DNA of 64,000 nt from Gilvimarinus algae (lineage in GTDB: Bacteria > Pseudomonadota > Gammaproteobacteria > Pseudomonadales > Cellvibrionaceae): the NCBI RefSeq assembly GCF_030518215.1, contig NZ_JAULRT010000062.1, positions 744,001-808,000 of the forward strand, read 5' to 3'. Below are positions 55,801-64,000 of this stretch, piece after piece. Under the pieces are notes generated by a model. It did no database searches and had not been told where the DNA came from. It saw only the letters and a program-made list of their open reading frames with translations. Position numbers and translations under genes: made by a program. Each line of letters begins with the position of its first letter. Positions within the stretch are counted from its first letter, which is position 1.

Positions 55801-55925
55801 CCCGTGCTTATATCGACATGGGCGATATGGACGGCGCGCGTGATATTTTGTCAGAGGTTACTGAAGAAGGTAACGAGCAGCAGCGTCAGGACGCCCAGGC
55901 TCTGCTGGAAAAAGTCGACAGCTAG
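52818..55925 (+). CDS. fimV: FimV-like pilus/polar hub protein
   Basis: A 1035-residue protein. Signal peptide about 1-24; conserved FimV N-terminal region from LGLGDITLNSSLNQPLDAHI-type text (about 25-135); LysM peptidoglycan-binding domain about 178-235; coiled coil about 318-362; membrane span about 446-467 (NILWIALAVIGLIVAVFVAL); a very acidic cytoplasmic region with repeated DDEL/TLDDLDI-type units about 480-980; and a C-terminal TPR-like FimV domain about 984-1035. FimV organises polar type IV pilus and signalling proteins in Pseudomonas. The asd-fimV-truA order supports the assignment. Confidence 0.93.
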   Translation: MHLRKLVLLLGVLSLVVSRSVLALGLGDITLNSSLNQPLDAHIRLLDVGDLGADQIVVKLGSQEDFDRVGLERSFFYSQLRFNVITDSAKGPFIAVTSRDPVREPFLSFIVEVRWTSGRLLREYTVLLDLPTFAEDGAQPVQATATPVRSSTTPVKSEPVRPAQEPGAVSAQTSGGGEQYGPVKANDTLWEIARDYRPGRVSIQQTMLAIQRANPEAFINNNINLLRKGQVLRIPSEQEIRSVTTRQAISEVAQQNREWSGNAMGAQLDASGRGGSVNRSSEGVSGRVKLAAPGTTGDSGSAQGGGYGSSNGGATARELAEAEEELERTKSENSDLRSRVSDLEGQIETMERLLEVSNEQLRALELAANDPEATAADGGTDSAQQDSQSETGEQAPASPTADAETDPVAEETQEAAEEPEPAEPAREVNRVVRSAPEPTLMDKVMDNILWIALAVIGLIVAVFVALRRRSGSQEQEEFTSEFDGDVFAEPETDDAKEEEDTTALDLDDDFESEFADADEGPAEAETGDVVSEADIYIAYGKYDQAEEMLLKGLEKEPGSMAIKLKLLELYAESGDLSAFDERYGDVLASGDESAIARARDLRAQFSDAPEYVAAAGAAAAAATVATQNRAQDDEVFELDLEPASQADDEDFTLELDDGGDELTLDDLDIEPESSQQSNDADDELTLEDDFDFDLSDDDESTESSAATDEVDLEGSHSRYDLSFDERADSGGEDDELLDFDLEFDDEETAPKADEPSTSADDELSLDDLSLTLDEPETAEAPTLELEPEKTDESSEDDFDFDLESLDEAPSAEKDKAEDAGEVALNDEAPLLDEDLDFSFEESTGEDDEPELETAYSEPEPYAPSAAPSGADEEPEPPTLDLAEDDADDFDLDQAMGDLDLEALDREMADLDAPEPEPLAQPENEAPQAKPQSDAGADAFDVSEDDAFDQALEGVDDSLELDDLPSPESVNEPGDDDEDLDFLADADEVATKLDLARAYIDMGDMDGARDILSEVTEEGNEQQRQDAQALLEKVDS

Positions 55926-55941
55926 CCGCTGCTTGTCTATC

Positions 55942-55977
55942 AAGGGCCTTGCGTGCGTCAGCGCGCAGGGCCTTTTT
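55942..55977 (+). terminator. Rho-independent terminator after fimV
   Basis: Arms 55942-55953 and 55964-55975 pair over 12 bp with two G-T wobbles, followed by TTTTT. It lies 17 bp after the fimV stop. Confidence 0.8.
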
Positions 55978-56068
55978 ATTATTTGTCTGTCTATAGCGGA
56001 ATACCAATTTGAGCTTTGAGTACACTCGCAACTGCGAAGTTTTAGCGGATACGCCCTGGCCGTCAGCC

Positions 56069-56905
56069 ATGCGCCGGGTGGCCCTGGCTGTGGAGTACAG
56101 CGGCAGTGGGTTTCGCGGCTTTCAGGTGCAGCCTAGAGGCATCAGCACGGTACAGGGCGCGCTGCATAAGGCCCTGTCAGCGGTTGCCGATGAGCCGATT
56201 ACCCTGGTGTGCGCCGGCCGCACCGATGCCGGCGTGCATGCCACCAATCAGATCGTCCATTTTGACACTCTGGCCGTCAGGCCCGAGAGAGCCTGGGTCA
56301 GAGGGGTCAGACCTCATTTGCCCGATGGTGTTGGCGTGCGCTGGGCACGTGAGGTTAAACCGCAGTTTCACGCGCGCTTCAGCGCCCGCTCGAGAGCCTA
56401 CCGCTACCTCTTGACTGACGCCAGCGCTCGCCCGGCGCTGCTGCACGATCAGGTGACCTGGTCGCGCCGCGCCCTGAATGTCGAGGCGATGCGTGAGGCG
56501 GCCCAGGCGCTGGTCGGTGAGCACGACTTTACCTCTTATCGCGCGGTGCAATGCCAGGCTCGGTCACCCGTGCGCACCATAGAACACTTACATCTGGTGC
56601 GCCGCGGCGACCTGATTGTACTCGAGGTGAAAGCCAACGCCTTTTTGCACCATATGGTGCGCAACATCGTTGGCGTACTCATGGCCATAGGTGCTGGCGA
56701 AAAGCCTGTTGACTGGGCGGGTGAGGTGCTGCGGGCGCGAGATCGCCGCACGGGCGGCATGACGGCACCGCCTTTTGGTTTGTATCTCGTGGAAGTGGAT
56801 TACGAGTCCGAGTTTGACCTGCCCAGGGCGCTGCCCGGCCCATTGTTCTTTCCCCAGCCAGTGGGCGCCTTGGGCGATTCTGACTCAGCGGTAAATTTCT
56901 GCTAA
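56069..56905 (+). CDS. truA: tRNA pseudouridine(38-40) synthase
   Basis: About 278 residues from ATG 56069 (a TTG at 56009 would add 20). The catalytic motif CAGRTDAGVHA and the later FTSYRAVQCQ, HHMVRNIVGVLM segments are those of TruA. It modifies uridines 38-40 in tRNA anticodon arms. It lies between fimV and trpF, as in Pseudomonas. Confidence 0.95.
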   Translation: MRRVALAVEYSGSGFRGFQVQPRGISTVQGALHKALSAVADEPITLVCAGRTDAGVHATNQIVHFDTLAVRPERAWVRGVRPHLPDGVGVRWAREVKPQFHARFSARSRAYRYLLTDASARPALLHDQVTWSRRALNVEAMREAAQALVGEHDFTSYRAVQCQARSPVRTIEHLHLVRRGDLIVLEVKANAFLHHMVRNIVGVLMAIGAGEKPVDWAGEVLRARDRRTGGMTAPPFGLYLVEVDYESEFDLPRALPGPLFFPQPVGALGDSDSAVNFC

Positions 56906-56943
56906 GATTCGCCCTCTCAAATTCAATAGACAGGGTAATCCCT

Positions 56944-57564
56944 TTGGCTGAGGTGCGCGTAAAAATCTGTGGTATGACCAGCGTCGCGCAGGCCGAGCAG
57001 GCGGTAGCAGCGGGCGCGGACGCTATTGGGCTGGTGTTTTATGAGAAGAGCCCGCGCCACGTGAACCTCGCCCTTGCGGCCGATATCGCCAGCGCCTGTG
57101 GCCCATTTGTGACGGTAGTGGGGCTGTTTGTCGATACGCCGCGCGAGCAACTGGATGCCATATTGCGAGCGGTTCCCCTTCACCTGCTGCAGTTCCACGG
57201 CAATGAGCCGGCCGAGATGTGCGAGGCCTACGGACGTCCCTACATGAAGGCGCTCAGAATGCGTCCGGAAATGGATGTGAATGGGGCACTTGTCCAATAC
57301 CCCACGGCGGCAGGAGTGCTCCTGGATGCCTACCGGCCCGGTGTGCCCGGCGGCACGGGGGAGACCTTTGACTGGGAACGCTTCCCTGAAACAAGCCCGC
57401 GCCCTCTGGTCTTGGCCGGCGGCCTGACGCCCGACAATGTGGCAGAAGCTGTGGCGGTCACCCGCTGCTATGGTGTCGATGTCAGCGGCGGCGTCGAGTC
57501 CTCGCCAGGGGTTAAAGACCCGGCGCTGGTTGAGCAATTTATTACTAATGCCAAACGTGGCTAA
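56944..57564 (+). CDS. trpF: Phosphoribosylanthranilate isomerase
   Basis: A 206-residue TIM-barrel enzyme starting at TTG 56944, with CAGGG upstream. It has VKICGMTS (catalytic Cys), the LQFHGNE strand, and GVDVSGGVESSPGVKD at the phosphate-binding end. It performs the third step after anthranilate in tryptophan synthesis and is followed by trpB and trpA. Confidence 0.96.
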   Translation: MAEVRVKICGMTSVAQAEQAVAAGADAIGLVFYEKSPRHVNLALAADIASACGPFVTVVGLFVDTPREQLDAILRAVPLHLLQFHGNEPAEMCEAYGRPYMKALRMRPEMDVNGALVQYPTAAGVLLDAYRPGVPGGTGETFDWERFPETSPRPLVLAGGLTPDNVAEAVAVTRCYGVDVSGGVESSPGVKDPALVEQFITNAKRG

Positions 57565-57583
57565 GCCTTAAGTGAGTTGACCT

Positions 57584-58807
57584 GTGAATGATGTAAACAA
57601 GCAAACCGTGGATTACAGTGCTTTTCCCGATGAGCGCGGTCACTTCGGCCAGTTCGGTGGTCGTTTCGTGTCTGAGACATTGATCTACGCGCTGGATGAG
57701 TTGCAAGAAATTTATGCCGGCCTCAAGGATAACCCCGAGTTCCAGGCCGAGTTTGATCGTGATCTGGCCCACTATGTCGGCCGGCCGTCGCCGCTGTATC
57801 ACGCCGAGCGCTGGAGCCGAGAGCTTGGCGGTGCGCAGATTTATCTTAAGCGCGAAGACCTCAACCACACCGGTGCTCACAAGGTGAACAACACCATCGG
57901 CCAGGCGCTCTTGGCGAAAATGACCGGTAAGAGCCGCGTGATTGCTGAGACCGGTGCCGGTCAGCACGGTGTGGCAACGGCCACTGTCGCTGCCAGACTG
58001 GGCCTCAAATGTCAGGTGTATATGGGCGCTGAAGATGTGCGCCGCCAGGCACTTAACGTCTATCGGATGAAGTTGCTCGGCGCCGAGGTGATTCCTGTCA
58101 CCTCCGGCTCAAAAACCCTGAAAGATGCTATGAATGAAGCGCTACGCGACTGGTCCACCAACGTAGACGATACTTTTTATATTATCGGCACTGTTGCCGG
58201 CCCGCATCCCTATCCGCAGCTGGTGCGCGACTTCCAGGCGGTTATCGGCCGCGAAGCCCGGGCCCAGTGTCTGGAGAGGACCGGCAAGCTGCCTGACGCC
58301 CTGGTGGCCTGTGTGGGCGGAGGTTCCAACGCCATCGGCTTGTTTCACCCGTTTTTGCGCGATGAGTCGGTTGCCATGTACGGCGTTGAAGCCGGTGGTG
58401 ACGGTGTTGATACGGGTCGCCATGCCGCACCATTGAATGACGGTATCCCTGGGGTCTTGCACGGCAACCGCACCTATTTGATGGAAGACGAGAACGGTCA
58501 GATTATCGAGACTCACTCGGTATCCGCGGGCCTCGACTACCCAGGCGTAGGCCCGGAACACGCCTGGCTCAAGGACCTCGGCCGGGTGAAATACGTGGCG
58601 ATCAACGATGCCGAAGCTCTGGCGGCGTTTCGCAAGACAACGCGCACCGAGGGTATCATGCCCGCCCTTGAGAGCAGTCACGCTCTGGCCTACGCCGAAA
58701 AACTGGCACCGACCATGGATAAAGAGCAAATTATTATCGTCAATTTGTCCGGTCGGGGCGACAAAGACATTTTAACCGTTGCCGATATTGACGGCATTAC
58801 GGTCTGA
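57584..58807 (+). CDS. trpB: Tryptophan synthase beta subunit
   Basis: A 407-residue PLP enzyme starting at GTG 57584. The PLP lysine is Lys100 in [21 protein letters not shown] and the glycine-rich [10 protein letters not shown] are intact. It condenses indole with serine. It follows trpF by 19 bp and is followed by trpA after 21 bp. Confidence 0.98.
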   Translation: MNDVNKQTVDYSAFPDERGHFGQFGGRFVSETLIYALDELQEIYAGLKDNPEFQAEFDRDLAHYVGRPSPLYHAERWSRELGGAQIYLKREDLNHTGAHKVNNTIGQALLAKMTGKSRVIAETGAGQHGVATATVAARLGLKCQVYMGAEDVRRQALNVYRMKLLGAEVIPVTSGSKTLKDAMNEALRDWSTNVDDTFYIIGTVAGPHPYPQLVRDFQAVIGREARAQCLERTGKLPDALVACVGGGSNAIGLFHPFLRDESVAMYGVEAGGDGVDTGRHAAPLNDGIPGVLHGNRTYLMEDENGQIIETHSVSAGLDYPGVGPEHAWLKDLGRVKYVAINDAEALAAFRKTTRTEGIMPALESSHALAYAEKLAPTMDKEQIIIVNLSGRGDKDILTVADIDGITV

Positions 58808-58828
58808 CCGGGTGATGGAAAAGAATCA

Positions 58829-59638
58829 ATGAGTCGAATCAGTCAGCAGTTTGAGCAGTTATCCAGCGCCGGTCGCAAAGCCTTGGTGGCCTACATTGTC
58901 AATGGCGATCCCGTGCGCGAAGCCACTTTGCCCACCATGCACAAAATGGTAGAGGCGGGCGTGGACATTATTGAATTGGGTGTGCCTTTTTCCGACCCTA
59001 TGGCCGAGGGGCCTGTTATCCAGAAGGGCCACGAGCGAGCGTTGGTCCACCGTGTCAGCCTGACCGACACCATTGCCATGGTGGCTGAATTTCGCAAAAC
59101 CAACCAGCACACGCCAGTGTTGTTAATGGGCTACGCCAACCCGGTCGAGCGCATGGGCTACGCCAGTTTCGCCGAGCGTGCGGCCAGCGCCGGAGTGGAT
59201 GGTTTGCTCACGGTCGACCTGCCTCCCGAGGAGTTGGAAGGCCTCAAGCAAGAGCTGGCCAGCCGCGATATGGACAATATCTTTTTGTTGGCGCCCACCA
59301 CCCGGGTAGAGCGGGCCCGCGAGATCGCCGCGCACGCCAGCGGGTTTTTGTACTATGTGTCACTCAAAGGGGTGACCGGGGCAGGGCACCTGGATATCGA
59401 GTCGGTCAAGCGCAAGCTGGACGAGTTCGGCAAGCTTACTGACCTGCCGATGTGCGTGGGTTTTGGCATCAAAGATGCCGCCAGCGCCAGCGCTGTGGCC
59501 AAGTTAGCCGATGGTGTGGTCATCGGCAGTGTGTTGGTTGATGCCATGGGCAAGATGGCTGGTCGCCCGGCGGGCGAGGTGGCCGATGCCGTAGGTGCTA
59601 TTATCAGTGATATCCGCCAGGCGTTGGATAATCTGTAA
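58829..59638 (+). CDS. trpA: Tryptophan synthase alpha subunit
   Basis: A 269-residue TIM barrel (E. coli 268). The catalytic glutamate is in IIELGVPFSDPMAEGP and the aspartate in LLTVDLPPEE. It splits indole-3-glycerol phosphate and channels indole to TrpB. Confidence 0.98.
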   Translation: MSRISQQFEQLSSAGRKALVAYIVNGDPVREATLPTMHKMVEAGVDIIELGVPFSDPMAEGPVIQKGHERALVHRVSLTDTIAMVAEFRKTNQHTPVLLMGYANPVERMGYASFAERAASAGVDGLLTVDLPPEELEGLKQELASRDMDNIFLLAPTTRVERAREIAAHASGFLYYVSLKGVTGAGHLDIESVKRKLDEFGKLTDLPMCVGFGIKDAASASAVAKLADGVVIGSVLVDAMGKMAGRPAGEVADAVGAIISDIRQALDNL

Positions 59639-59686
59639 TTGGGGTAAGGTCGCCGCGCGCGGCTCACTAGATCGAGAGAGAGAACA

Positions 59687-60553
59687 ATGAGTTGGCTTGA
59701 AAAACTGGTTCCCAGTGTTGTCCGCGCCGAAGGTAAAAAAGGCGCCAGCAAAGTGCCTGAGGGCCTTTGGAAGAAATGCGTGAAATGTTCTGCCGTGCTC
59801 TACCGGCCGGAGCTTGAGCGCAACTTGGATGTCTGTCCGAAGTGCGATCATCACATGCGTATCGGTGCGCGCCGTCGCCTGGATATTTTTCTCGATGAAA
59901 CCGGCCGGCAGGAAATCGCTGCCGAGGTGGAGCCCATCGATCGTCTCAAGTTTAAAGACGTCAAAAAGTACAAGGACCGCCTGAGCAGTGCGCAGAAGTC
60001 CACTGGAGAGAAAGACGCCATCGTCGCTATGAAGGGTGAACTGAAAGGTATGCCGGTGGTGGCTGTGGCGTTTGAGTTTGCCTTTCACGGTGGCTCTATG
60101 GGCTATGTTGTGGGTGAGCGCTTTACCCGCGCGGCGAAAATCGCGCTGGAGGAAAACATCCCGCTGGTGTGCTTTCCCGCAACCGGTGGTGCTCGCATGC
60201 AGGAGGCTCTGATTTCTCTGATGCAAATGGCCAAAACCTCGGCGGTTATTGAAAAACTCAAGGGGCAGGGCACACCTTATTTTTCCATCATGACCGATCC
60301 GGTCTACGGTGGCGTTTCCGCTTCTCTGGCTCTGCTCGGGGATATCAACGCCGCCGAACCCGGCGCGAGGGCGGGTTTTGCCGGCCCGGCCATTATCGAG
60401 CAGACCATTCGCCAGAAACTGCCCAAAGGCTTCCAGCGCGCTGAGTTTTTGCTTGAACACGGCGCTATCGATATGATCATTCACCGCAGTGATATTCGCG
60501 ATAAAGTGGCCGGCCTAATCGCCAAATTCACCCGGCGTGCGGAAGTGTCCTGA
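59687..60553 (+). CDS. accD: Acetyl-CoA carboxylase carboxyltransferase beta subunit
   Basis: A 288-residue protein (E. coli 304). An N-terminal zinc ribbon uses Cys31, Cys34, Cys50 and Cys53, followed by the carboxyltransferase domain with [19 protein letters not shown]-type text. With AccA it transfers carboxyl from biotin to acetyl-CoA, the first step of fatty-acid synthesis. The zinc ribbon can also bind its own mRNA in E. coli. It starts 48 bp after trpA. Confidence 0.97.
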   Translation: MSWLEKLVPSVVRAEGKKGASKVPEGLWKKCVKCSAVLYRPELERNLDVCPKCDHHMRIGARRRLDIFLDETGRQEIAAEVEPIDRLKFKDVKKYKDRLSSAQKSTGEKDAIVAMKGELKGMPVVAVAFEFAFHGGSMGYVVGERFTRAAKIALEENIPLVCFPATGGARMQEALISLMQMAKTSAVIEKLKGQGTPYFSIMTDPVYGGVSASLALLGDINAAEPGARAGFAGPAIIEQTIRQKLPKGFQRAEFLLEHGAIDMIIHRSDIRDKVAGLIAKFTRRAEVS

Positions 60554-60561
60554 CCACCTCA

Positions 60562-61812
60562 GTGAATCGTCAAAACCTTTGTGAATGGCTCGCTTGGTTA
60601 GAGCGGGCCCATCCCAGCGAAATTGACCTCGGTCTCGAGCGTATCCGCCAGGTGGCGGACAGACTCTCACTCGGCTCGGATGCCCGCGTTCTTACAGTCG
60701 CCGGCACCAATGGCAAAGGCTCGTGTGTGACCTTTGCCTCGGCGCTTATTCAAGGTAGTGGGCGCAAGGTCGGCACTTATACCTCTCCCCACATTCTCCA
60801 CTACTGTGAACGGGTACGCATCGACGGTGTACCAGTGAGCGAGGCGCAGATGTGTGAGGCTTTCACCGCAGTGGATGAAGCCAGAGGAGAGGTGTCTCTC
60901 ACTTACTTTGAGTTCGGTACCCTGGCGGCGCTCTGGCTGTTCGCGCGGCATCAGGTAGATGTGATGGTGCTCGAGGTGGGCCTGGGCGGACGATTGGACG
61001 CGGTCAATATCATTGATGCGGATGTGGCTGTGATCACCAGTATAGCGATCGATCACGAGGTCTGGCTTGGCTCTGATCGCGAAGCCATTGGCCGGGAGAA
61101 AGCCGGCATCGCCCGCAGCGGGCGCCCGCTGATTTGCGCAGACCGGGAGCCGCCCGAGTCCGTCCTGAGTGCTGCCCGTCACCTGGGCGCGCCTGTCGAG
61201 CGAATCGGTGTGGATTTTGAAATTACCGAGCAAGCCTCCGGCTACATGTTTTGCCGGGGCGATCGGCGCGTGAACTTGCCATCGTTGCACCTGCCCGCTG
61301 CCAGCGTCGCCGCCGCCATAGTCGCAGTAGAGACATTAGGCATTGCCATTGATGAGCTGGCACTGGTGCGCCTGGCGAATCAGACGCAGCTGCCTGGGCG
61401 CATGCAGCGTCTGCGCTCTGGGCGGGTAAGCTATATGTTGGATGTGGCTCATAATCCGGCCGCCACAGAGTATCTGGCAGCCAAACTCAGGGTTCAGCGA
61501 CCGGCAGGTCGACTTCACTGTGTCTTTGCCGTAATGGCGGATAAGGACATCGACGGCGTCTTGGCGCCGCTGACACCGCTAGTGGATACTTGGTATCTGG
61601 CGCAGCTGAGCGATGTTCCGCGAGCCGCAGCGCCCGAAGCGCTGGCCGACAGATTGGCGAATGCCAAGGCCAATGTGGTGCAAGTCGGCTCAATGGCAAC
61701 TTGCCTCGCCCAGGCGGCAGCTGTTGCCGGCGACGATGATCTGGTGCTGGTGTGCGGCTCGTTTTTTACCGTATCGGCGGCCCTGGCGCTATTGATCCCG
61801 GACGGCAGCTAA
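60562..61812 (+). CDS. folC: Dihydrofolate/folylpolyglutamate synthase
   Basis: A 416-residue Mur-ligase-family enzyme (E. coli 422) starting at GTG 60562. The P-loop is VAGTNGKGSC, followed by EVGLGGRLDAVN and the C-terminal LDVAHNPAA. It adds glutamate to dihydropteroate and extends polyglutamate tails of folates. It follows accD by 8 bp. Confidence 0.96.
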   Translation: MNRQNLCEWLAWLERAHPSEIDLGLERIRQVADRLSLGSDARVLTVAGTNGKGSCVTFASALIQGSGRKVGTYTSPHILHYCERVRIDGVPVSEAQMCEAFTAVDEARGEVSLTYFEFGTLAALWLFARHQVDVMVLEVGLGGRLDAVNIIDADVAVITSIAIDHEVWLGSDREAIGREKAGIARSGRPLICADREPPESVLSAARHLGAPVERIGVDFEITEQASGYMFCRGDRRVNLPSLHLPAASVAAAIVAVETLGIAIDELALVRLANQTQLPGRMQRLRSGRVSYMLDVAHNPAATEYLAAKLRVQRPAGRLHCVFAVMADKDIDGVLAPLTPLVDTWYLAQLSDVPRAAAPEALADRLANAKANVVQVGSMATCLAQAAAVAGDDDLVLVCGSFFTVSAALALLIPDGS

Positions 61813-61863
61813 CGGACTTGGTATCATGGCCCTTTCCCCATAACACTGGGCGCTGGAGGACAG

Positions 61864-62508
61864 GTGAACGACGGGTTAAAACAACGGTTGATTGGTGCCT
61901 TGGTGCTGACGGGCATCGCGGTGATCTTTCTCCCCGGCTTTTTTAAAGAGCAGCAGCTGCATCAGGTAGATACCCGCAGTCAGATTCCTCCACGACCCGA
62001 AACCCGGCCGATTGTGATCGAGGCTCCCCGGCCTGTGCAGGACAATCAGCTTCCTGAGGATCCGGACACGCTGTTTATGCCCGAGAGCGACCAGCCGGTA
62101 GCCGATGATTTGGCGCAGCTGGAGCAGTCCTACGCCACTAGCAGCAGTGCGCTGTCATCTGACGAGTCCCGGGAGGCGGTCTCGTCCTCTTCCTCTTCCG
62201 AGGTGATGGCCTCGTCCAGTGAGATGCTGGCCGCCTCTTCAGCCCCTGATTCCGACCCGCTGGCCACACCCGAAGCCTGGGTGGTCCAGGTGGCGAGCTT
62301 ACGTTCGGCTGAATCGGCGCAGCAGCTGCGTAAAAAGCTGCAGGAGCGAGGTTACAAAGCCTATGTGCGCCTGGCCCAGACCTCGCAGGGACAGGTGAGT
62401 CGGGTGTTTATCGGCCCAAAAATCGATAAAGCCCTGGCGGAAGCCGTCAAAGCCGAAATCGACCCGGCGTTCAAGGTTAATTCACTGGTATTGAAGTTCG
62501 CTCCTTGA
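61864..62508 (+). CDS. dedD: SPOR-domain protein, DedD-like
   Basis: A 214-residue protein starting at GTG 61864, with GGAGGA upstream. A short cytoplasmic tail, a membrane span at about 8-25, then a Pro- and Ser-rich linker (with a run of SSSSS around residues 105-125) and a C-terminal SPOR domain (about 135-212, VVQVASLRSAESAQQLRKKL). SPOR domains bind denuded peptidoglycan at the division septum. Position between folC and cvpA matches E. coli and Pseudomonas. Confidence 0.93.
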   Translation: MNDGLKQRLIGALVLTGIAVIFLPGFFKEQQLHQVDTRSQIPPRPETRPIVIEAPRPVQDNQLPEDPDTLFMPESDQPVADDLAQLEQSYATSSSALSSDESREAVSSSSSSEVMASSSEMLAASSAPDSDPLATPEAWVVQVASLRSAESAQQLRKKLQERGYKAYVRLAQTSQGQVSRVFIGPKIDKALAEAVKAEIDPAFKVNSLVLKFAP

Positions 62509-62602
62509 GTGCCCACTCGCCCCTCAGCGATGGTCAGGGTATGCCCGGCAGCCTGGCTCTGTTAGAATCTGCGCCTTCTCAAGTCCCGGAGTTATCCTGC
62601 GC

Positions 62603-63109
62603 ATGAATTGGGCAGACTGGACCATTGTCGGCATACTGTCTGTATCCTGCTTGATCAGTATCAAGCGTGGTTTTGTCAAGGAAGCTCTCTCTCTGGCGGT
62701 GTGGATTGCCGCTTTTGTGATCGCGCTGATATTCGGCGATCGTCTCGCCACCCTCATGACCGGTCTGATCGACACGCCCTCGCTGCGCGCTATTGCGGCT
62801 TTTGCCATACTCTTCGCAGCGACGCTCGTGGTGGGCGCCATGGTGAATTACTTGATTGGCGAGCTGGTCCGCATGACGGGGCTATCGGGCACGGATCGGT
62901 TGTTTGGCATGGTGTTCGGCTTGGTCAGAGGCGCTATTTTGGTGATGGCTCTGGTCATATTGATGCCTTCGGTGATTCCTGTCGACAATGATGTATGGTG
63001 GCGCGAATCGGCACTCATTCCCCGTTTTCTGGTCTTTGAACACTGGGCCAGAGAGACAAGCGCCGAGGTGAGCGCCTGGGTGATGTCTCTTTTTGCGGAG
63101 CATTCGTGA
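62603..63109 (+). CDS. cvpA: CvpA family membrane protein
   Basis: A 168-residue protein (E. coli 162) with four membrane spans, starting NWADWTIVGILSVSCLISIKRG, the family signature (given in part). CvpA is linked to colicin V production and envelope integrity in E. coli. It lies just upstream of purF, the usual pairing. Confidence 0.94.
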   Translation: MNWADWTIVGILSVSCLISIKRGFVKEALSLAVWIAAFVIALIFGDRLATLMTGLIDTPSLRAIAAFAILFAATLVVGAMVNYLIGELVRMTGLSGTDRLFGMVFGLVRGAILVMALVILMPSVIPVDNDVWWRESALIPRFLVFEHWARETSAEVSAWVMSLFAEHS

Positions 63110-63211
63110 ACCCGGGCCCTTTTGATCATTGATGTGGGCTCGACGTGAACGGCTCCTGAGTTATTAACTGGTACACAACGTTAATTCGTTAGCAACAAAG
63201 GTGAGGCAACT

Positions 63212-64000
63212 ATGTGCGGTATTGTTGGCATTGTCGGTAAGCGCGACGTCAATACTCAGTTATACGATGCGCTGACTATCCTCCAGCACCGTGGCCAGGA
63301 TGCCGCCGGTATTGTCACATGCCAGGGTGGCAAACTCGCCCAGCAAAAAGCCAACGGCCTGGTGCGCGATGTTTTCCGCACCCGCCATATGCAGCGCTTG
63401 GTGGGTAATGTGGGCATTGGCCATGTGCGTTACCCTACCGCAGGCAGCTCTGGCCCTGCACTGGCTCAGCCTTTTTACGTCAACTCGCCGTATGGTATTG
63501 CGCTGGCGCACAACGGTAACCTCGTCAATGCCGATGAGCTGAGTGAAGAGCTGTTTAAAACCGACTTGCGGCACGTCAATACCGACTCAGACTCCGAAGT
63601 GCTGCTCAACGTCTTTGCCCACGAATTGCAGCTGCAGGGTAAGTTGGTGCCGGCTGAAGAGGACGTTTTTGCGGCCGTTGAAGGCGTACACAAGCGGGTC
63701 AGCGGTGGCTACGCCGTGGTGGCGCTTATCGCTCGCTACGGCATTGTGGCCTTTCGCGACCCCAACGGTATCCGCCCCCTCGTGTACGGCAAGCGGGAGA
63801 CGGAGAAGGGCGAAGAGTACATGGTCGCCTCCGAAAGTGTTGCGCTGGATGTTCTGGGTTTCGATCTGATTGGCGATGTTGCCCCCGGCGAGGCCATTTA
63901 CATTACCTTTGATGGTCAGTTGCATCGCAAACAGTGTGCGGCGAATACTCGCCTCACGCCGTGTATTTTTGAACATGTGTATTTCGCCCGCCCGGATTCC
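63212..64000 (+). CDS. purF: Amidophosphoribosyltransferase (3' truncated by window)
   Basis: 263 codons are present of about 505; the frame is open to the end of the window. ATG 63212 follows AGGTGAGG. The mature N-terminal nucleophile is Cys2 in [29 protein letters not shown] and AHNGNLVN are the glutaminase-domain motifs. PurF starts purine synthesis by making phosphoribosylamine from PRPP and glutamine. Confidence 0.98.
   Translation, partial: MCGIVGIVGKRDVNTQLYDALTILQHRGQDAAGIVTCQGGKLAQQKANGLVRDVFRTRHMQRLVGNVGIGHVRYPTAGSSGPALAQPFYVNSPYGIALAHNGNLVNADELSEELFKTDLRHVNTDSDSEVLLNVFAHELQLQGKLVPAEEDVFAAVEGVHKRVSGGYAVVALIARYGIVAFRDPNGIRPLVYGKRETEKGEEYMVASESVALDVLGFDLIGDVAPGEAIYITFDGQLHRKQCAANTRLTPCIFEHVYFARPDS

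Noticed and set aside
59504-60484. A 326-codon open frame on the minus strand
   Set aside because: It is antisense to trpA and accD and has histidine-rich, non-conserved text typical of reverse-complement shadows.
63150-63211. PurR-like operator upstream of purF
   Set aside because: The AACGTTAATTCGTT text only loosely matches the PurR consensus, and the register is wrong at several fixed bases.
1-64000. CRISPR array, prophage, integron or intact insertion sequence
   Set aside because: No regularly spaced repeats, phage structural genes, integrase or complete transposase were seen.

Overview
The window is a 64 kb stretch of a gammaproteobacterial chromosome. It is gene-dense, about 57% GC by eye, with many 1-4 bp start/stop overlaps. 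Gene order points to the Pseudomonadales/Cellvibrionales side of the class. From memory, leuC-leuD-leuB-asd-fimV-truA-trpF-(trpB-trpA)-accD-folC-dedD-cvpA-purF matches the Pseudomonas backbone apart from the trpBA placement. lepA-lepB-DUF4845-rnc-era-recO and gacS-cysM-rlmD are also typical. A secreted CE12 pectin-type acetylesterase and orphan ExeA/ExeB secretion genes would fit a polysaccharide-degrading marine lineage such as Cellvibrionaceae; that placement is inference. No prophage, intact insertion sequence, CRISPR array or rRNA gene was seen.

Layout. 1-3920: circularly permuted ATP-grasp (5' end cut by the window), alpha-E protein, zinc-ribbon metallopeptidase and, convergent, the Anbu proteasome homologue; this is the least understood system here. 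3921-4579: non-coding, possibly a gene relic. 4580-9935: NADAR protein, dienelactone hydrolase, DUF1461 membrane protein, MFS transporter, periplasmic binding protein, dapE. 10142-15630: lepA, lepB, DUF4845, rnc, era, recO. 15627-23569: GacS/BarA-type hybrid kinase, cysM, rlmD, exeA, exeB. 23570-32595: acyltransferase, several RNA-modification enzymes, an S33 peptidase, ppnP, tRNA-Asn, a DnaJ-related protein, a spermidine synthase-like protein, folD. 32764-33134: tRNA Pro-Arg-His operon with a strong promoter. 33388-41840: flavin reductase, gpsA, DUF4389, sixA, hydrolase, DUF4892, folE, prmB, aroC, omega-amidase. 41923-46922: CE12 esterase, a MipA-DUF3019-RstA-like-RstB-like signalling operon, an outer-membrane barrel. 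46968-64000: LysR regulator and the leu/asd/fimV/truA/trp/accD/folC/dedD/cvpA/purF block, with purF cut by the window end.

Most genes are housekeeping: leucine, tryptophan, lysine, cysteine, folate, purine and fatty-acid synthesis, ribosome and tRNA maturation, protein export. The parts worth attention are the Anbu/ATP-grasp/alpha-E/metallopeptidase locus, the two-component operon preceded by a close match to an RstA box, the LysR/leuC intergenic operator, a DnaA-box pair upstream of gpsA, and a DnaJ-related gene whose promoter suggests a leaderless mRNA.
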